Shown one piece after another: positions 35,499 to 44,733 of a stretch of 64,000 nt of DNA. The notes below the pieces were generated by a model. That model was not told the DNA's origin. It saw only the letters and a program-made list of their open reading frames with translations, and did no database searches. Within the stretch, counting starts at the first letter, position 1; each line of letters begins with the position of its first letter. Both the position numbers and the translations under genes were made by a program. The stretch covers positions 744,001 through 808,000 of the forward strand of contig NZ_JACTGR010000002.1 in the NCBI RefSeq assembly GCF_014489075.1, in the 5' to 3' direction. This stretch comes from Sphingomonas sp. JC676. Lineage in GTDB: Bacteria; Pseudomonadota; Alphaproteobacteria; Sphingomonadales; Sphingomonadaceae.

Positions 35499-36890
35499 TC
35501 AGCGTTCGTGGAGCGCGTTGCCGCTGGTCTCGACGATCGGACTGATCAGGTAGCTGAGCAACGAACGCTTGCCCGTGACGAGATCGGCACTGGCGTTCAT
35601 CCCCGGACGCAACGGCACCCGGGCGCCATCGACCGCGATATACACGCGGCTCAAGGATACCCGCGCCTTGAAGACCGGCGGCTGGCCTTCCTTGACCATC
35701 ACCGCCTCGGGGCTGATCGCGATCACCTTCCCGGGGATCGTGCCGTAGCGCGTGTAGGGAAAGGCCTGGAGCTTCACGTTCACCGGCATTCCGGTCTTCA
35801 CGAAGCCGACATCGCTGTTCTGGATCGCCACCTCGACCTCGAGCCGGGCATTCTCCGGAACGATCGTCAGCAGCGGCTTGGCACCTTCGACCACGCCGCC
35901 CTCGGTATGCACCGAAAGCTGCGAGATCGTGCCCGAGACGGGGGCGCGAAGCTCGCGGAACGAGCTGCGCAAAGTCACCTTGGCGAGTTCCTCGCGCCGC
36001 GCGCGGGCGTCGTCCTCGGCCTTGACCAGGTCCTGGAGGATCTGGCCACGCGCTTCCTCGCGCGTCTTGATCGTCGTGCTCGACGTGCCCTGCGATTGCT
36101 GCGCGAGCCGCCCGACCGCCGCGCGAGCAGCCGCCAGGTCCTGCGTTTCTGAGATCAGCTGCCGCCGCAAGTCGACGACGCGCAGTTTGGAAACATAGCC
36201 CTTGGCGGCGAGCACCTCGTTGGCACGCACCTGCTGCTCGAGCAGCGGCAGCGATTGCTGGAGCTTCTGCACCTGTGCCCGCGCTTCCGCCGAAGCCGAC
36301 GCCGCAGCGCCACTTTCCGAACGGCCCGTTGCGGCGATCGCCTGGATTTCGTTCAGGCGTGCGCGCGCCAGGCTGCGCTGGGTCTCGATCGCGTCCGCCG
36401 GTGCCGATTCGGGCGCGACGAACAGGAAGCCCTTGCCGTCGAGCCCGCTCAATACCGCGCGATTGCGCGCTATATCGAATTCGGAGGTGAGCAACGCCGC
36501 GCGCACCTGCGCCGCCTCGGCGGACGATACGGTGGGATCGAGCATGATCAGCACCTGGCCCTGCTGGACCCGCTGTCCCTCGGCAACCAGGATCTTGCGG
36601 ATGATGCCGGTTTCCGCAGCCTGCACCACCTTGGTCTCGCCCACCGGCGCGATGCGCCCTTCCGCGGGCGCCACGACGTCGACCTTGCCGAACGTCAGCC
36701 AAAGCGCGGTGGCAGCGACCCCGACGAGCATCACCTTGGCGGTGATCCGCGCCGTCGGCGACACCGGCCGTTCGACGATTTCGAGCGCCGCGGGCAGGAA
36801 TGCAGTGTCATATTCGTCGCGGCCCCAGCGGCCGCCGTTGCGCATGGGACGCAGAACGGCCTTGGGCTTGATCGGAACGATGGCGTTCAT
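35499..36890 (-). CDS. atrB: Type I secretion membrane fusion protein AtrB (HlyD family)
   Basis: This 463-residue protein has one N-terminal transmembrane helix (about residues 50-68), the biotinyl-lipoyl-like half motifs (EGRIAPVGETKVVQ and later LRAPVSGTISQLSV), a long alanine/glutamine-rich coiled coil (about 140-300) and the HlyD C-terminal beta domain. It bridges the ABC exporter to an outer-membrane TolC-type channel, which is not encoded here. ATG 36890 overlaps the atrD stop as ATGA. AtrD/AtrB are known members of sphingan loci, thought to export a protein such as the lyase. Confidence 0.88.
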   Translation of the reverse strand: MNAIVPIKPKAVLRPMRNGGRWGRDEYDTAFLPAALEIVERPVSPTARITAKVMLVGVAATALWLTFGKVDVVAPAEGRIAPVGETKVVQAAETGIIRKILVAEGQRVQQGQVLIMLDPTVSSAEAAQVRAALLTSEFDIARNRAVLSGLDGKGFLFVAPESAPADAIETQRSLARARLNEIQAIAATGRSESGAAASASAEARAQVQKLQQSLPLLEQQVRANEVLAAKGYVSKLRVVDLRRQLISETQDLAAARAAVGRLAQQSQGTSSTTIKTREEARGQILQDLVKAEDDARARREELAKVTLRSSFRELRAPVSGTISQLSVHTEGGVVEGAKPLLTIVPENARLEVEVAIQNSDVGFVKTGMPVNVKLQAFPYTRYGTIPGKVIAISPEAVMVKEGQPPVFKARVSLSRVYIAVDGARVPLRPGMNASADLVTGKRSLLSYLISPIVETSGNALHER

Positions 36891-39073
36891 GCGGCGATTT
36901 CCCCGATGCCGTTCTGGCGGCGATTAAGATCGGCGTAACGTCCGCCGGCACGGATCAGCTGTTCATGGGTGCCGCTCTCGACGATCCGCCCGCTCTCCAG
37001 CGTGATGATCCGGTCGCAGGCGCGGACGGCCGAAAGGCGATGCGCGATGACGATCAGCGTACGGCCGGCCGAGATCGCGTTGAGGTTGTTCTGGATCAGC
37101 TCCTCGCTTTCGGCATCGAGCGCCGAAGTCGCCTCGTCGAACACCAGCATCCGCGGGTTGTTGACCAGCGCACGGGCGATCGCGATGCGCTGGCGCTGCC
37201 CGCCGGACAGGTTGACGCCGCGCTCGACAATCTCGGTGTCGTAACCGCGCGGCTGGCGCATGATGAACTCGTGGGCCCCTGCCAGCCTGGCCGCGCTGAC
37301 GACGCGGTCGAACGGCATCGCCGGGTTGGCCAGCGCAATATTCTCGCGGATCGTGCGGTTGAAGAGCAGATTCTCCTGCAGCACCACGCCGATCTGGCGA
37401 CGCAGCCAGGCAGGATCGAGCTGGTTCACATCGACGTCGTCGACCAGCACGCGCCCCGCCTCTGGCATGTTGAGCCGTTGGAGCAGCTTGGCGAGCGTCG
37501 ACTTGCCCGATCCCGACGAACCGACAATGCCGAGCGAGGTCCCCGCCGGAATGTCGATCGTGATGTCGCTGAGCACGGGCGGGGTATCAGGCGCATAACG
37601 GAAGCTGACGAATTCGAAGCGCACCGCGCCGCGCACCGCAGGCAGCGTCGCCGCCGATGCCGAGCGCGGCTCGGGCGGGTGGTTGAGGATGTCGCCCAGC
37701 CGTTCGATCGCGGTACGGACCTGCTGGAAGTCCTGCCACAGATGCGCCATCCGGATCACCGGCCCGGTCACGCGCTGCGCAAACATGTTGAATGCGACGA
37801 GCGCGCCCACCGTCATCGTGCCGGCGATCACCGCCTTGGCGCCGAAGAACAGGATCGCCGCGAAAGTTATCTTCGAGATCAGCTCGATGCCCTGCGTGCC
37901 GGTATTGGCGACGTTGAGCAGCCGCTGCGATGCGGCGGTATAGGCGGCGAGCTGCTGCTCCCAGCGGTTCTGCCAGTGCGGCTCGACCGCGGCCGCCTTG
38001 ATCGTGTGGATGCCCGATGCGCTCTCGACCAATAGCGCGTTGCTCGCCGAGCTCTTCTCGAACTTGTCGTTGACGCGCTCGCGCAGGGGTCCCGCCACGC
38101 TCAGCGAGACGACGACATAGGCCGCCAGCGAAATCGCGACGATGCCGAACAATGCCGGCGAATAGACGAGCATCGCCACCAGGAAGACGATCGTGAAGAT
38201 CGGATCGACGATCACCGTCAACGACGCGTTGGTCAGGAACTCGCGGATCGTCTCGAGCTGGCGAACACGGGTGATGGTGTCGCCCACGCGACGCTGCTCG
38301 AAATAGCTGAGCGGCAGCGAGAGCAAATGGCGGAACAGCTTGGCGCCCAGCTCGACATCGATCTTCTGCGTCGTCTCGGTGAACACGCGGGTGCGGATCC
38401 AGCCCAGGGCGACTTCCCACACCGACACGGCCAGGAAGGCCAGCGCCAGCACGTTGAGCGTGCTCAGGCTGTTGTGGATGAGGACCTTGTCGATCACGCC
38501 CTGGAACAGCAATGGCGCGGCGAGACCGAGCAGATTGAGCGCGAAGGTGATGACGAGCACTTCGATCAGCAGCTTGCGATAGCGCCGCATCTGCTTGCCG
38601 AACCAGGCGAGGCCGAAGCGCAGGTCGGGTGCGCCCACCGCGCGGGTGGTGAGCAGGACCACCAGGCCCGACCACATCGCGTCGAGATCCTCGCGCCCGA
38701 TATGCTCGGGCGCGTTGCCCGGCCGCTGGATGACGATGCCGTTCTCGCTCAGGCCGCCGATCAGGAACCAGCCTTCGGGGCCGTGCGCCATCGCGGGAAA
38801 GGGCTGGCGCGAAAGGCTGCCGCGCTGGACCTGGACCGCCTTGGCGCGCACGCCGGCGTGGCGCTTGGCCAGGCGGATCACGTCATCGGCCGAGATCGCC
38901 TGGTCGTGGCCAAGCTCGTGGCGGAGCTGTTCGGGCGTCGTCGCGATCCGGTGTACGCCAAGCAACGCCGCGAGCGCATGCAAGCCCGACTCGCGCATCT
39001 CTTGCTCGCGTTCGGCGGAAGCGCTTGCAGCGAAGGCATTTTGGAGCCGCGCCTGCATATCATCGCGTTTCAT
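36887..39073 (-). CDS. atrD: Type I secretion ABC transporter AtrD with degenerate C39-like domain
   Basis: About 728 residues. The N-terminal C39-like domain (about residues 25-145) has Ser29 in RESGLHAL where active C39 peptidases have cysteine, as in the HlyB group that exports RTX-type or C-terminal-signal proteins without cutting a leader. Next come six membrane segments (about 175-460) and an ATPase domain with Walker A GSSGSGKST, signature LSGGQRQR, Walker B MLVFDEATSALD and the H-loop His. ATG 39073 has GGAAGGCGGA upstream; the distal GTG 39103 lacks a binding site. Export substrates may include the GelR-like protein, which has no N-terminal signal. Confidence 0.88.
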   Translation of the reverse strand: MKRDDMQARLQNAFAASASAEREQEMRESGLHALAALLGVHRIATTPEQLRHELGHDQAISADDVIRLAKRHAGVRAKAVQVQRGSLSRQPFPAMAHGPEGWFLIGGLSENGIVIQRPGNAPEHIGREDLDAMWSGLVVLLTTRAVGAPDLRFGLAWFGKQMRRYRKLLIEVLVITFALNLLGLAAPLLFQGVIDKVLIHNSLSTLNVLALAFLAVSVWEVALGWIRTRVFTETTQKIDVELGAKLFRHLLSLPLSYFEQRRVGDTITRVRQLETIREFLTNASLTVIVDPIFTIVFLVAMLVYSPALFGIVAISLAAYVVVSLSVAGPLRERVNDKFEKSSASNALLVESASGIHTIKAAAVEPHWQNRWEQQLAAYTAASQRLLNVANTGTQGIELISKITFAAILFFGAKAVIAGTMTVGALVAFNMFAQRVTGPVIRMAHLWQDFQQVRTAIERLGDILNHPPEPRSASAATLPAVRGAVRFEFVSFRYAPDTPPVLSDITIDIPAGTSLGIVGSSGSGKSTLAKLLQRLNMPEAGRVLVDDVDVNQLDPAWLRRQIGVVLQENLLFNRTIRENIALANPAMPFDRVVSAARLAGAHEFIMRQPRGYDTEIVERGVNLSGGQRQRIAIARALVNNPRMLVFDEATSALDAESEELIQNNLNAISAGRTLIVIAHRLSAVRACDRIITLESGRIVESGTHEQLIRAGGRYADLNRRQNGIGEIAA

Positions 39074-39353
39074 TCTGGGATTCCGCCTTCCATTGGCTGG
39101 CACGGAAGAACGTGATGAAGAAAACTGGTAAATAATTCCCTAAATTGCGGGAATTCCGGGGTTTTTACGGAGCCCGGCGAAGGCTCGATAAACATGTCCG
39201 ATATGTTTCCAAATGTTTTCTGAGGTTCGCGAATTAATGCTGCGACTGCGTAAAACGCAATTGCGGTTGATGCCCCGTTAACGTACCAAAAGGTGCGAGC
39301 GGCAGAGGGGGAACTCTTCCGTCGTGTCCTGGATCAGGATTTCGGAGGATAGT

Positions 39354-39860
39354 ATGACTCGTTTTCAGCGCATTCTGACCGCGGCGGCAGTCACCGCGGC
39401 CGCATTCGGCTTCACCGGCTCCGCCAGTGCAGCAAATTTCATTTGCAATCCCGCCCCGGGCGTCTGCACGTTCGACGGCACGACGGGTGGCATCGTCAAT
39501 TCGATCGCGAAGGGCTCGACCCACACCGATCGTTTCTATTTCACCGTCTCGTCGGCGGGCGAGTTCCTGTTCAACTGGACCACGAGCAAGCTCTCGCTGA
39601 CCTCGGCCAACTTCAACGGCGGCGCCGCGTTCGCCCCGGTCTTCGGCCAGGACTATAGCTTCAACGTGCTCGCTGCAGGGACCTATTTCCTCGAGGTGAC
39701 CTCGCACAACAGCACCGAGCGCACCTCGACCTTTGTGACCTCGGCCGATTTCGCCGCGGTTCCCGAGCCGGCGATGTGGGGCATGATGATCGGCGGCTTC
39801 GGCCTGGGCGGCATGGCGATGCGTCGCCGCCGCGCGCTGGGCACTGCAACGTTCGCCTGA
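39354..39860 (+). CDS. PEPxxWA-CTERM type secreted protein inside the sphingan locus
   Basis: This 168-residue protein starts at ATG 39354 behind a strong GGAGG. It has a Sec signal peptide cut near ASAA (about residue 24), a short beta-rich body with two early cysteines (CNPAPGVC) and the sorting tail VPEPAMWGMMIGGFGLGG followed by RRRR. It is a likely substrate of the exosortase GelM. The body has a pattern like small adhesion or matrix proteins but no named domain. It stands alone between atrD (divergent) and a small membrane protein, and ends at a strong terminator, so it is its own well-expressed unit. Confidence 0.85.
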   Translation: MTRFQRILTAAAVTAAAFGFTGSASAANFICNPAPGVCTFDGTTGGIVNSIAKGSTHTDRFYFTVSSAGEFLFNWTTSKLSLTSANFNGGAAFAPVFGQDYSFNVLAAGTYFLEVTSHNSTERTSTFVTSADFAAVPEPAMWGMMIGGFGLGGMAMRRRRALGTATFA

Positions 39861-39886
39861 ATCGGCCGTGCCTGCAAGGCAATCTA

Positions 39887-39912
39887 AGGGGCGCTCTCGG
39901 GCGCCCCTTTTT
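39887..39912 (+). terminator. Rho-independent terminator after the PEP-CTERM gene
   Basis: A perfect 8-bp stem AGGGGCGC/GCGCCCCT with loop TCTCGG is followed by TTTTT. It begins 26 bases after the stop codon. Confidence 0.9.
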
Positions 39913-40015
39913 GTGCGATCCGTTGTGCCCGCACGGCGCGCGGCGCCGATCTCCACGCCATTAGCCGGCTGTTAATGCCGGTGGATTACCTTCGCTTGCG
40001 AGTTGAAGGAAAAAT

Positions 40016-40303
40016 ATGATGGCTCAGCCTGCTGTCTCACCGTTTCACGAACCGAAGCCCGCCGAGCGATCCGCCGCGCGGCAACCGGAAGCGCTGGACG
40101 AACTCGGCGAAGGCCCCGTGGCTGCGCTGCAGCAAATGCTGATGACGCGGATCGCGGATTGGCCCAGTGTCGCCGATCCCTTTGTCGTCGAAGGACCTCG
40201 CCAAATCCTCGAAGAGATCGTCTCGACGGTGTCGCGCGCGGCGGGCTATATCTGTCTTGCCGGTGCCTTGATAGGTATTGGGGCGTACATCTTCATAGTG
40301 TAA
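40016..40303 (+). CDS. Small tail-anchored membrane protein, unknown function
   Basis: This 95-residue protein has a polar, proline- and glutamate-rich N-terminus and one C-terminal hydrophobic helix (about residues 75-95, GYICLAGALIGIGAYIFIV), so it should be tail-anchored in the inner membrane. No domain is recognised. ATG 40016, directly followed by a second ATG, has GAAGGA upstream. It lies between the PEP-CTERM gene and gelB, in the direction of gelB and 149 bases ahead of it, so it may be linked to the polysaccharide or sorting machinery; that is inference from position. Confidence 0.6.
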   Translation: MMAQPAVSPFHEPKPAERSAARQPEALDELGEGPVAALQQMLMTRIADWPSVADPFVVEGPRQILEEIVSTVSRAAGYICLAGALIGIGAYIFIV

Positions 40304-40452
40304 CTATTTAGATTGTTTCAGTTCCGTCCCAGGTTAGAACCGGTTGGTCGCGCAGACGGGTTTCCAGTTAACGGGCGGTTAGGTATATTGCACCGCACAA
40401 GGCCGAATCGGCCATGGCCAGCGTATTCCATTGTGGGGGGCCAGACGGGGCG

Positions 40453-41874
40453 ATGAACGCTTTAGAAGCACAGCGCGCGTTTGAGGAGCAGCTACGCGTG
40501 CGCACAGCATCGAGCACTGCCGTAATTCCGCGCCGCTCGACCTGGTCCAAATCCTCGGTCCGCCTGCTGCTCTACGCGCAGCTTCTGTTGCTCGATTCCG
40601 CATCGATCATCGCAGGCTTCTATCTCGCGTCAAGCGTGCGCGAGGGGCATTGGCTGTCGCTCGCGGGAGTCAATGTCGGCTTCTTCCTGCTGCCGATCAC
40701 AATCGGCACGGCGATCGCCACGGGCACCTATTCGATCAATTCGCTGCGTTATCCGCTCGCCGGATTGCGTGGCATCGTCTCGGCGTTCACCTTTTCGGTG
40801 CTGATCATGCTGCTGGGCACCTTCGTGCTCACCACCGATCTGCAGCTCTCGCGCCTCCAGCTCGGCGTCGGCGCCGCGTGCGCGCTCGCTCTGCTCGCGA
40901 CGGGGCGCATGCTCTTCCGGATTCACGCCAAGCATGTCACTGGCGGCCTTTGGCTCGACGAGCTCATAATCGTCGACGGCGCGGTGCTCGACGCCACGGA
41001 CGGCGCCGTCGCGCTCGACGCGCGCGTGGTGAATCTTTCGCCCAATCCCCAGGACCCGCTGATGCTCCAGCGCCTCGGCAGCTCGGTCGTCGGGTTCGAT
41101 CGCGTCGTCGTCGCCTGCGCGCCCGAGCGCCGCGCGGTCTGGGCGCTGCTACTCAAGGGCATGAACATCAAGGGCGAGATCCTCGTCCCGCAGTTCAACG
41201 ATCTCGGCGCGATCGGCGTCGGCACCTATATGGGCAAGGACACCCTGGTCGTGTCGCAGGGCCCGCTCAGCATGCCCAATCGCGCCAAGAAGCGCGCGCT
41301 CGACTTGGCGATGACCGTCCCCGCGCTGATCGCGCTGGCGCCGCTGATGCTGATGGTGGCGATCGCGATCAAGCTGGAGTCGCGCGGGCCGGTGCTGTTC
41401 GCGCAGGACCGCGTCGGCCGCGGCAACCGATTGTTCAAGATCCTCAAGTTCCGCTCGATGCGCCAGGAGCGCACCGATGCCGACGGCACCCGCTCCGCGA
41501 GCCGCGACGACGATCGTATCACGCGCATCGGCAAGATCATCCGCAAGACCAGCATCGACGAGCTTCCCCAGCTCATCAACGTGCTGCGCGGTGACATGAG
41601 CCTGGTCGGGCCCCGGCCCCACGCGCTGGGATCGCGCGCCGCCGAGCAGCACTTCTGGGAGATCGACGAGCGCTACTGGCACCGCCATTCGCTCAAGCCC
41701 GGCATGACCGGCCTGGCGCAGATCCGCGGCTTCCGCGGCGCCACCGATCGCCGCGTCGACCTGACCAACCGGCTCCAGGCCGATATGGAATATATCGACG
41801 GCTGGGAAATCTGGCGCGACATCAGCATCCTGTTGAAGACGCTCAAGGTCGTCGTCCACTCCAACGCCTTCTGA
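40453..41874 (+). CDS. gelB: Priming glycosyltransferase GelB/SpsB (undecaprenyl-phosphate glucose phosphotransferase)
   Basis: This 473-residue protein starts the repeat unit by moving glucose-1-phosphate from UDP-glucose to the lipid carrier. It begins [16 protein letters not shown] and has four to five N-terminal membrane helices (about residues 35-150), a CoA-binding-like middle and the C-terminal bacterial sugar transferase domain ([16 protein letters not shown] through HSNAF) with [10 protein letters not shown] and [10 protein letters not shown] motifs. The sequence agrees closely with SpsB/GelB as I remember it, including the shared start; an upstream ATG at 40414 is therefore not used. 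It is followed by rmlB after 74 bases. Confidence 0.93.
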   Translation: MNALEAQRAFEEQLRVRTASSTAVIPRRSTWSKSSVRLLLYAQLLLLDSASIIAGFYLASSVREGHWLSLAGVNVGFFLLPITIGTAIATGTYSINSLRYPLAGLRGIVSAFTFSVLIMLLGTFVLTTDLQLSRLQLGVGAACALALLATGRMLFRIHAKHVTGGLWLDELIIVDGAVLDATDGAVALDARVVNLSPNPQDPLMLQRLGSSVVGFDRVVVACAPERRAVWALLLKGMNIKGEILVPQFNDLGAIGVGTYMGKDTLVVSQGPLSMPNRAKKRALDLAMTVPALIALAPLMLMVAIAIKLESRGPVLFAQDRVGRGNRLFKILKFRSMRQERTDADGTRSASRDDDRITRIGKIIRKTSIDELPQLINVLRGDMSLVGPRPHALGSRAAEQHFWEIDERYWHRHSLKPGMTGLAQIRGFRGATDRRVDLTNRLQADMEYIDGWEIWRDISILLKTLKVVVHSNAF

Positions 41875-41948
41875 TCCCGCCAAGTCTTGCGTTGAAACCA
41901 GGGCCGGTTCGCGGCATCGCTGCGCGGACTTTCCTTTCCGAGCGAGCA

Positions 41949-43010
41949 ATGACCCAGCAAACCTTCCTCGTCACCGGCGGCGCCGGCTTCATCGGATCCG
42001 CGGTGGTGCGCCATCTCGTCCGCTCGGGCGCGCGCGTGATCAATCTCGACAAGCTCACCTATGCCGGCAATCCGGCCTCGCTCACCTCGATCGAGAACGC
42101 GCCCAATTACCGCTTCGTCCAGGGCGATATCGCTGACACCGCGCTGGTCCTGCCCCTGCTCCGCGACGAGCAGGTCGATGTGGTCATGCACCTGGCCGCC
42201 GAAAGCCATGTCGACCGGTCGATCGACGGCCCGGGCGAGTTCATCGAGACCAATGTCGTCGGCACCTTCAAGCTGCTCCAGGCCGCGCTCGAGCATTGGC
42301 GCGCGCTCGAGGGCGAGAAGCGCGACACCTTCCGCTTCCACCACATCTCCACCGACGAGGTGTTCGGCGACCTGCCCTTCGACAGCGGCATCTTCACCGA
42401 GGAGACGCCCTACAACCCCTCCTCGCCCTATTCGGCGTCCAAGGCGGCGAGCGACCATCTCGTCCGCGCCTGGAACCACACCTATGGCCTGCCGGTGGTA
42501 CTCTCGAACTGCTCGAACAATTACGGGCCGTTCCACTTCCCCGAAAAGCTGATCCCGCTGACTATTCTCAACGCGCTCGAGGGCAAGCAGCTGCCCGTCT
42601 ATGGCAAGGGCGAAAATGTCCGCGACTGGCTCTATGTCGACGATCACGCCCGCGCGCTGGCGACGATCGCCACCAAGGGCGTAATCGGCGAGAGCTACAA
42701 TGTCGGCGGCCGGAACGAGCGGACCAACCTGCAGGTGGTCGAAACGATCTGCGACATCCTCGACGCGCGGATTCCGCTCGAGGATGGCCGGAAGCGCCGC
42801 GAGCTCATCACCTTCGTCAGCGATCGCCCCGGCCATGATCGCCGCTATGCGATCGAGGCGACCAAGCTGGAGACCGAGCTCGGCTGGAAGGCCGAGGAGG
42901 ATTTCGAGAGTGGCATCGCCAGGACGGTCGACTGGTATCTCGACAATGGCTGGTGGTGGGAGCCGATCCGCTCGGGCAAATATGCAGGCGAGCGGCTGGG
43001 CGCCGCCTGA
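41949..43010 (+). CDS. rmlB: dTDP-glucose 4,6-dehydratase
   Basis: This 353-residue enzyme makes dTDP-4-keto-6-deoxyglucose, the second step to dTDP-L-rhamnose. It has TGGAGFIGS (residues 8-16) for NAD binding, the [15 protein letters not shown] segment, [13 protein letters not shown] with the Thr-Asp-Glu active-site triplet and [12 protein letters not shown] with the YxxxK pair. It overlaps rmlD by one base (TGATG). In known sphingan loci it is named rhsB and lies with rhsA and rhsC, which are absent here. Confidence 0.94.
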   Translation: MTQQTFLVTGGAGFIGSAVVRHLVRSGARVINLDKLTYAGNPASLTSIENAPNYRFVQGDIADTALVLPLLRDEQVDVVMHLAAESHVDRSIDGPGEFIETNVVGTFKLLQAALEHWRALEGEKRDTFRFHHISTDEVFGDLPFDSGIFTEETPYNPSSPYSASKAASDHLVRAWNHTYGLPVVLSNCSNNYGPFHFPEKLIPLTILNALEGKQLPVYGKGENVRDWLYVDDHARALATIATKGVIGESYNVGGRNERTNLQVVETICDILDARIPLEDGRKRRELITFVSDRPGHDRRYAIEATKLETELGWKAEEDFESGIARTVDWYLDNGWWWEPIRSGKYAGERLGAA

Positions 43011-43873
43011 TGCGCATCCTCGTCACCGGCAGCGAGGGCCAGGTCGCGCGGAGCCTGGCCGAACAGCCCGGCAGTCATGAGCTGGTCTTTGTCTCGCGCC
43101 CCGATCTCGATCTCGCCTTGCCGGAGACGATCGAGGCGACGGTGGCGCAGGTCCATCCCGATCTGATCGTTTCCGCCGCCGCCTATACCGCGGTCGACAA
43201 GGCCGAGAGCGAGACCGATCTCGCTCTGGCGATCAACGGCACGGCCCCCGGCGTGCTCGCCCGCGCGGGCGCCAGGATCGGCGCGCCGATCATTCATCTC
43301 TCGACGGACTATGTCTTCGACGGCAGCCTCGATCGCCCCTGGCGCGAGGACGATCCCGTCGGCCCGATCAACGCCTATGGCGCGACCAAGCTCGCCGGCG
43401 AACAGGCGGTGCAGGCTTCCGGCGCCACGCATGCGATCCTGCGGCTCGCCTGGGTCTACAGCCCGTTCGGCAGCAATTTCGTCCGGACGATGCTCCGCCT
43501 CGCCGAGACGCGCGACGCGCTCAACGTCGTCGACGATCAGCGCGGCTGCCCCAGCTCGGCGCTCGACATCGCCACCGCGATCCTCAAGGTCGCCGACGCC
43601 TGGCGGGACGGCGCGAGCAGCGGCATCTATCACTTCGCCGGCTCCGGCGAGACCGACTGGGCCGGCTTCGCCCGCGAGATCTTCGCCGAAAGCGCCGGCC
43701 ATGGCGGACCGAGCGCCGCGGTCACCGGCATCCCCTCCACCGATTATCCGACCCCGGCCCGGCGCCCCGCCAATTCGCGGCTCGATTGCACCCGCTTCTC
43801 CGAAACCTTCGGGTATCGCGCCCCGCGCTGGCAGGAGTCGCTGGCAGGGGTGGTAGCGCGGCTCTTGGATTAA
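43010..43873 (+). CDS. rmlD: dTDP-4-dehydrorhamnose reductase
   Basis: This 287-residue enzyme carries out the final NAD(P)H-dependent reduction to dTDP-L-rhamnose, the donor for GelQ. The motifs are ILVTGSEGQVARSL (residues 3-16), HLSTDYVFDG (about 100-109) and NAYGATKLAGE with the YxxxK pair. ATG 43010 shares a base with the rmlB stop, so both are coupled. It ends the polysaccharide block; the following gene is unrelated. Confidence 0.92.
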   Translation: MRILVTGSEGQVARSLAEQPGSHELVFVSRPDLDLALPETIEATVAQVHPDLIVSAAAYTAVDKAESETDLALAINGTAPGVLARAGARIGAPIIHLSTDYVFDGSLDRPWREDDPVGPINAYGATKLAGEQAVQASGATHAILRLAWVYSPFGSNFVRTMLRLAETRDALNVVDDQRGCPSSALDIATAILKVADAWRDGASSGIYHFAGSGETDWAGFAREIFAESAGHGGPSAAVTGIPSTDYPTPARRPANSRLDCTRFSETFGYRAPRWQESLAGVVARLLD

Positions 43874-43965
43874 TCCGCTACAGGCTGTTTTGCATCGTCG
43901 CCTGCTGGCTATGTGCCAGGAATCACTGCACACCGATTCTCGCCACTTCGGCCGGAGAGAACCGC

Positions 43966-44691
43966 ATGTGCTTTTCGGCCACTTCCAGCTTTATCGCCGC
44001 CGGCGTGATCGGGTCGATCGGGATTGCGACGCTCCGCCATGTGCGCGAGCCGCGTGCGCTTCTGTTCGCCTCCGTGCCGATGCTGTTCGCGGTGCATCAG
44101 TTTACCGAAGGATGGGTCTGGCTCGGCCTCAACGGACATATCGGCAAGCTCGCGCTTGACCATGTCGCCTTCCTGTTCATGCTCTATGCGCAGGGAATCC
44201 TGCCGCTGCTGCTGCCGGCCGCGGTCGCGCTGATGGAGCCGCCCGGCTGGCGCCGCGGCGCCATCCTCGCGCTCACCGCCGTCGGCGCTCTGGTGTTTGC
44301 ATGGGATGTCTCCGGGCTGATCTTCTTGCCCAGTCGGTGCTTCATCGAACAGAATTCGATTGCCTATCGTAACCCGATGACGGGCAATATCTGGATATCC
44401 TATTTGTATATTCTCGCCACCTGCGGCGCGTTGCTGCTGTCGACCCATCGGGTCGTCAGGGCCTATGGCGTGCTCAACGTCATCGCGCTGACGATCGCGG
44501 AAATCATCAAGGAATACGCCTTTGCTTCGGTCTGGTGCTTCTACGCGGCAATCATGAGCGTGGTGATCTATTGGCAATTCAAGCGCCGGAACATCGATAT
44601 TGAGACGCCCAACGGCACCTCGCCGATCCTCAGGCCGTTGCTCCTCACTTGGGTGCGCCTCAGGAGGGTGGTTAGTGCGCGAGCGGACTGA
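43966..44691 (+). CDS. DUF6629-type integral membrane protein
   Basis: This 241-residue protein starts MCFSATSSFIAAGVIGSIG, the typical start of the DUF6629 family, at ATG 43966 behind GGAGAGA. An upstream start in the same frame (43786) would lie inside rmlD. It has about seven hydrophobic segments and no signal peptide. No function is known for the family. Confidence 0.75.
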   Translation: MCFSATSSFIAAGVIGSIGIATLRHVREPRALLFASVPMLFAVHQFTEGWVWLGLNGHIGKLALDHVAFLFMLYAQGILPLLLPAAVALMEPPGWRRGAILALTAVGALVFAWDVSGLIFLPSRCFIEQNSIAYRNPMTGNIWISYLYILATCGALLLSTHRVVRAYGVLNVIALTIAEIIKEYAFASVWCFYAAIMSVVIYWQFKRRNIDIETPNGTSPILRPLLLTWVRLRRVVSARAD

Positions 44692-44733
44692 AACGGCCTT
44701 GCCCCCCGCGCCCGCGCCACCTAACCCGCGCTC

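Noticed and set aside
39247..39259. Short palindrome TGCGT-AAA-ACGCA in front of the PEP-CTERM gene
   Set aside because: It is a single small inverted repeat with no partner site and no known regulator; it could occur by chance.
16902..41874. Assigning the locus to one named polymer (gellan, welan, S-88 or sanxan)
   Set aside because: The core genes are shared among sphingans, and the extra genes do not match a single described cluster that I can recall; polymer identity cannot be read from sequence alone.
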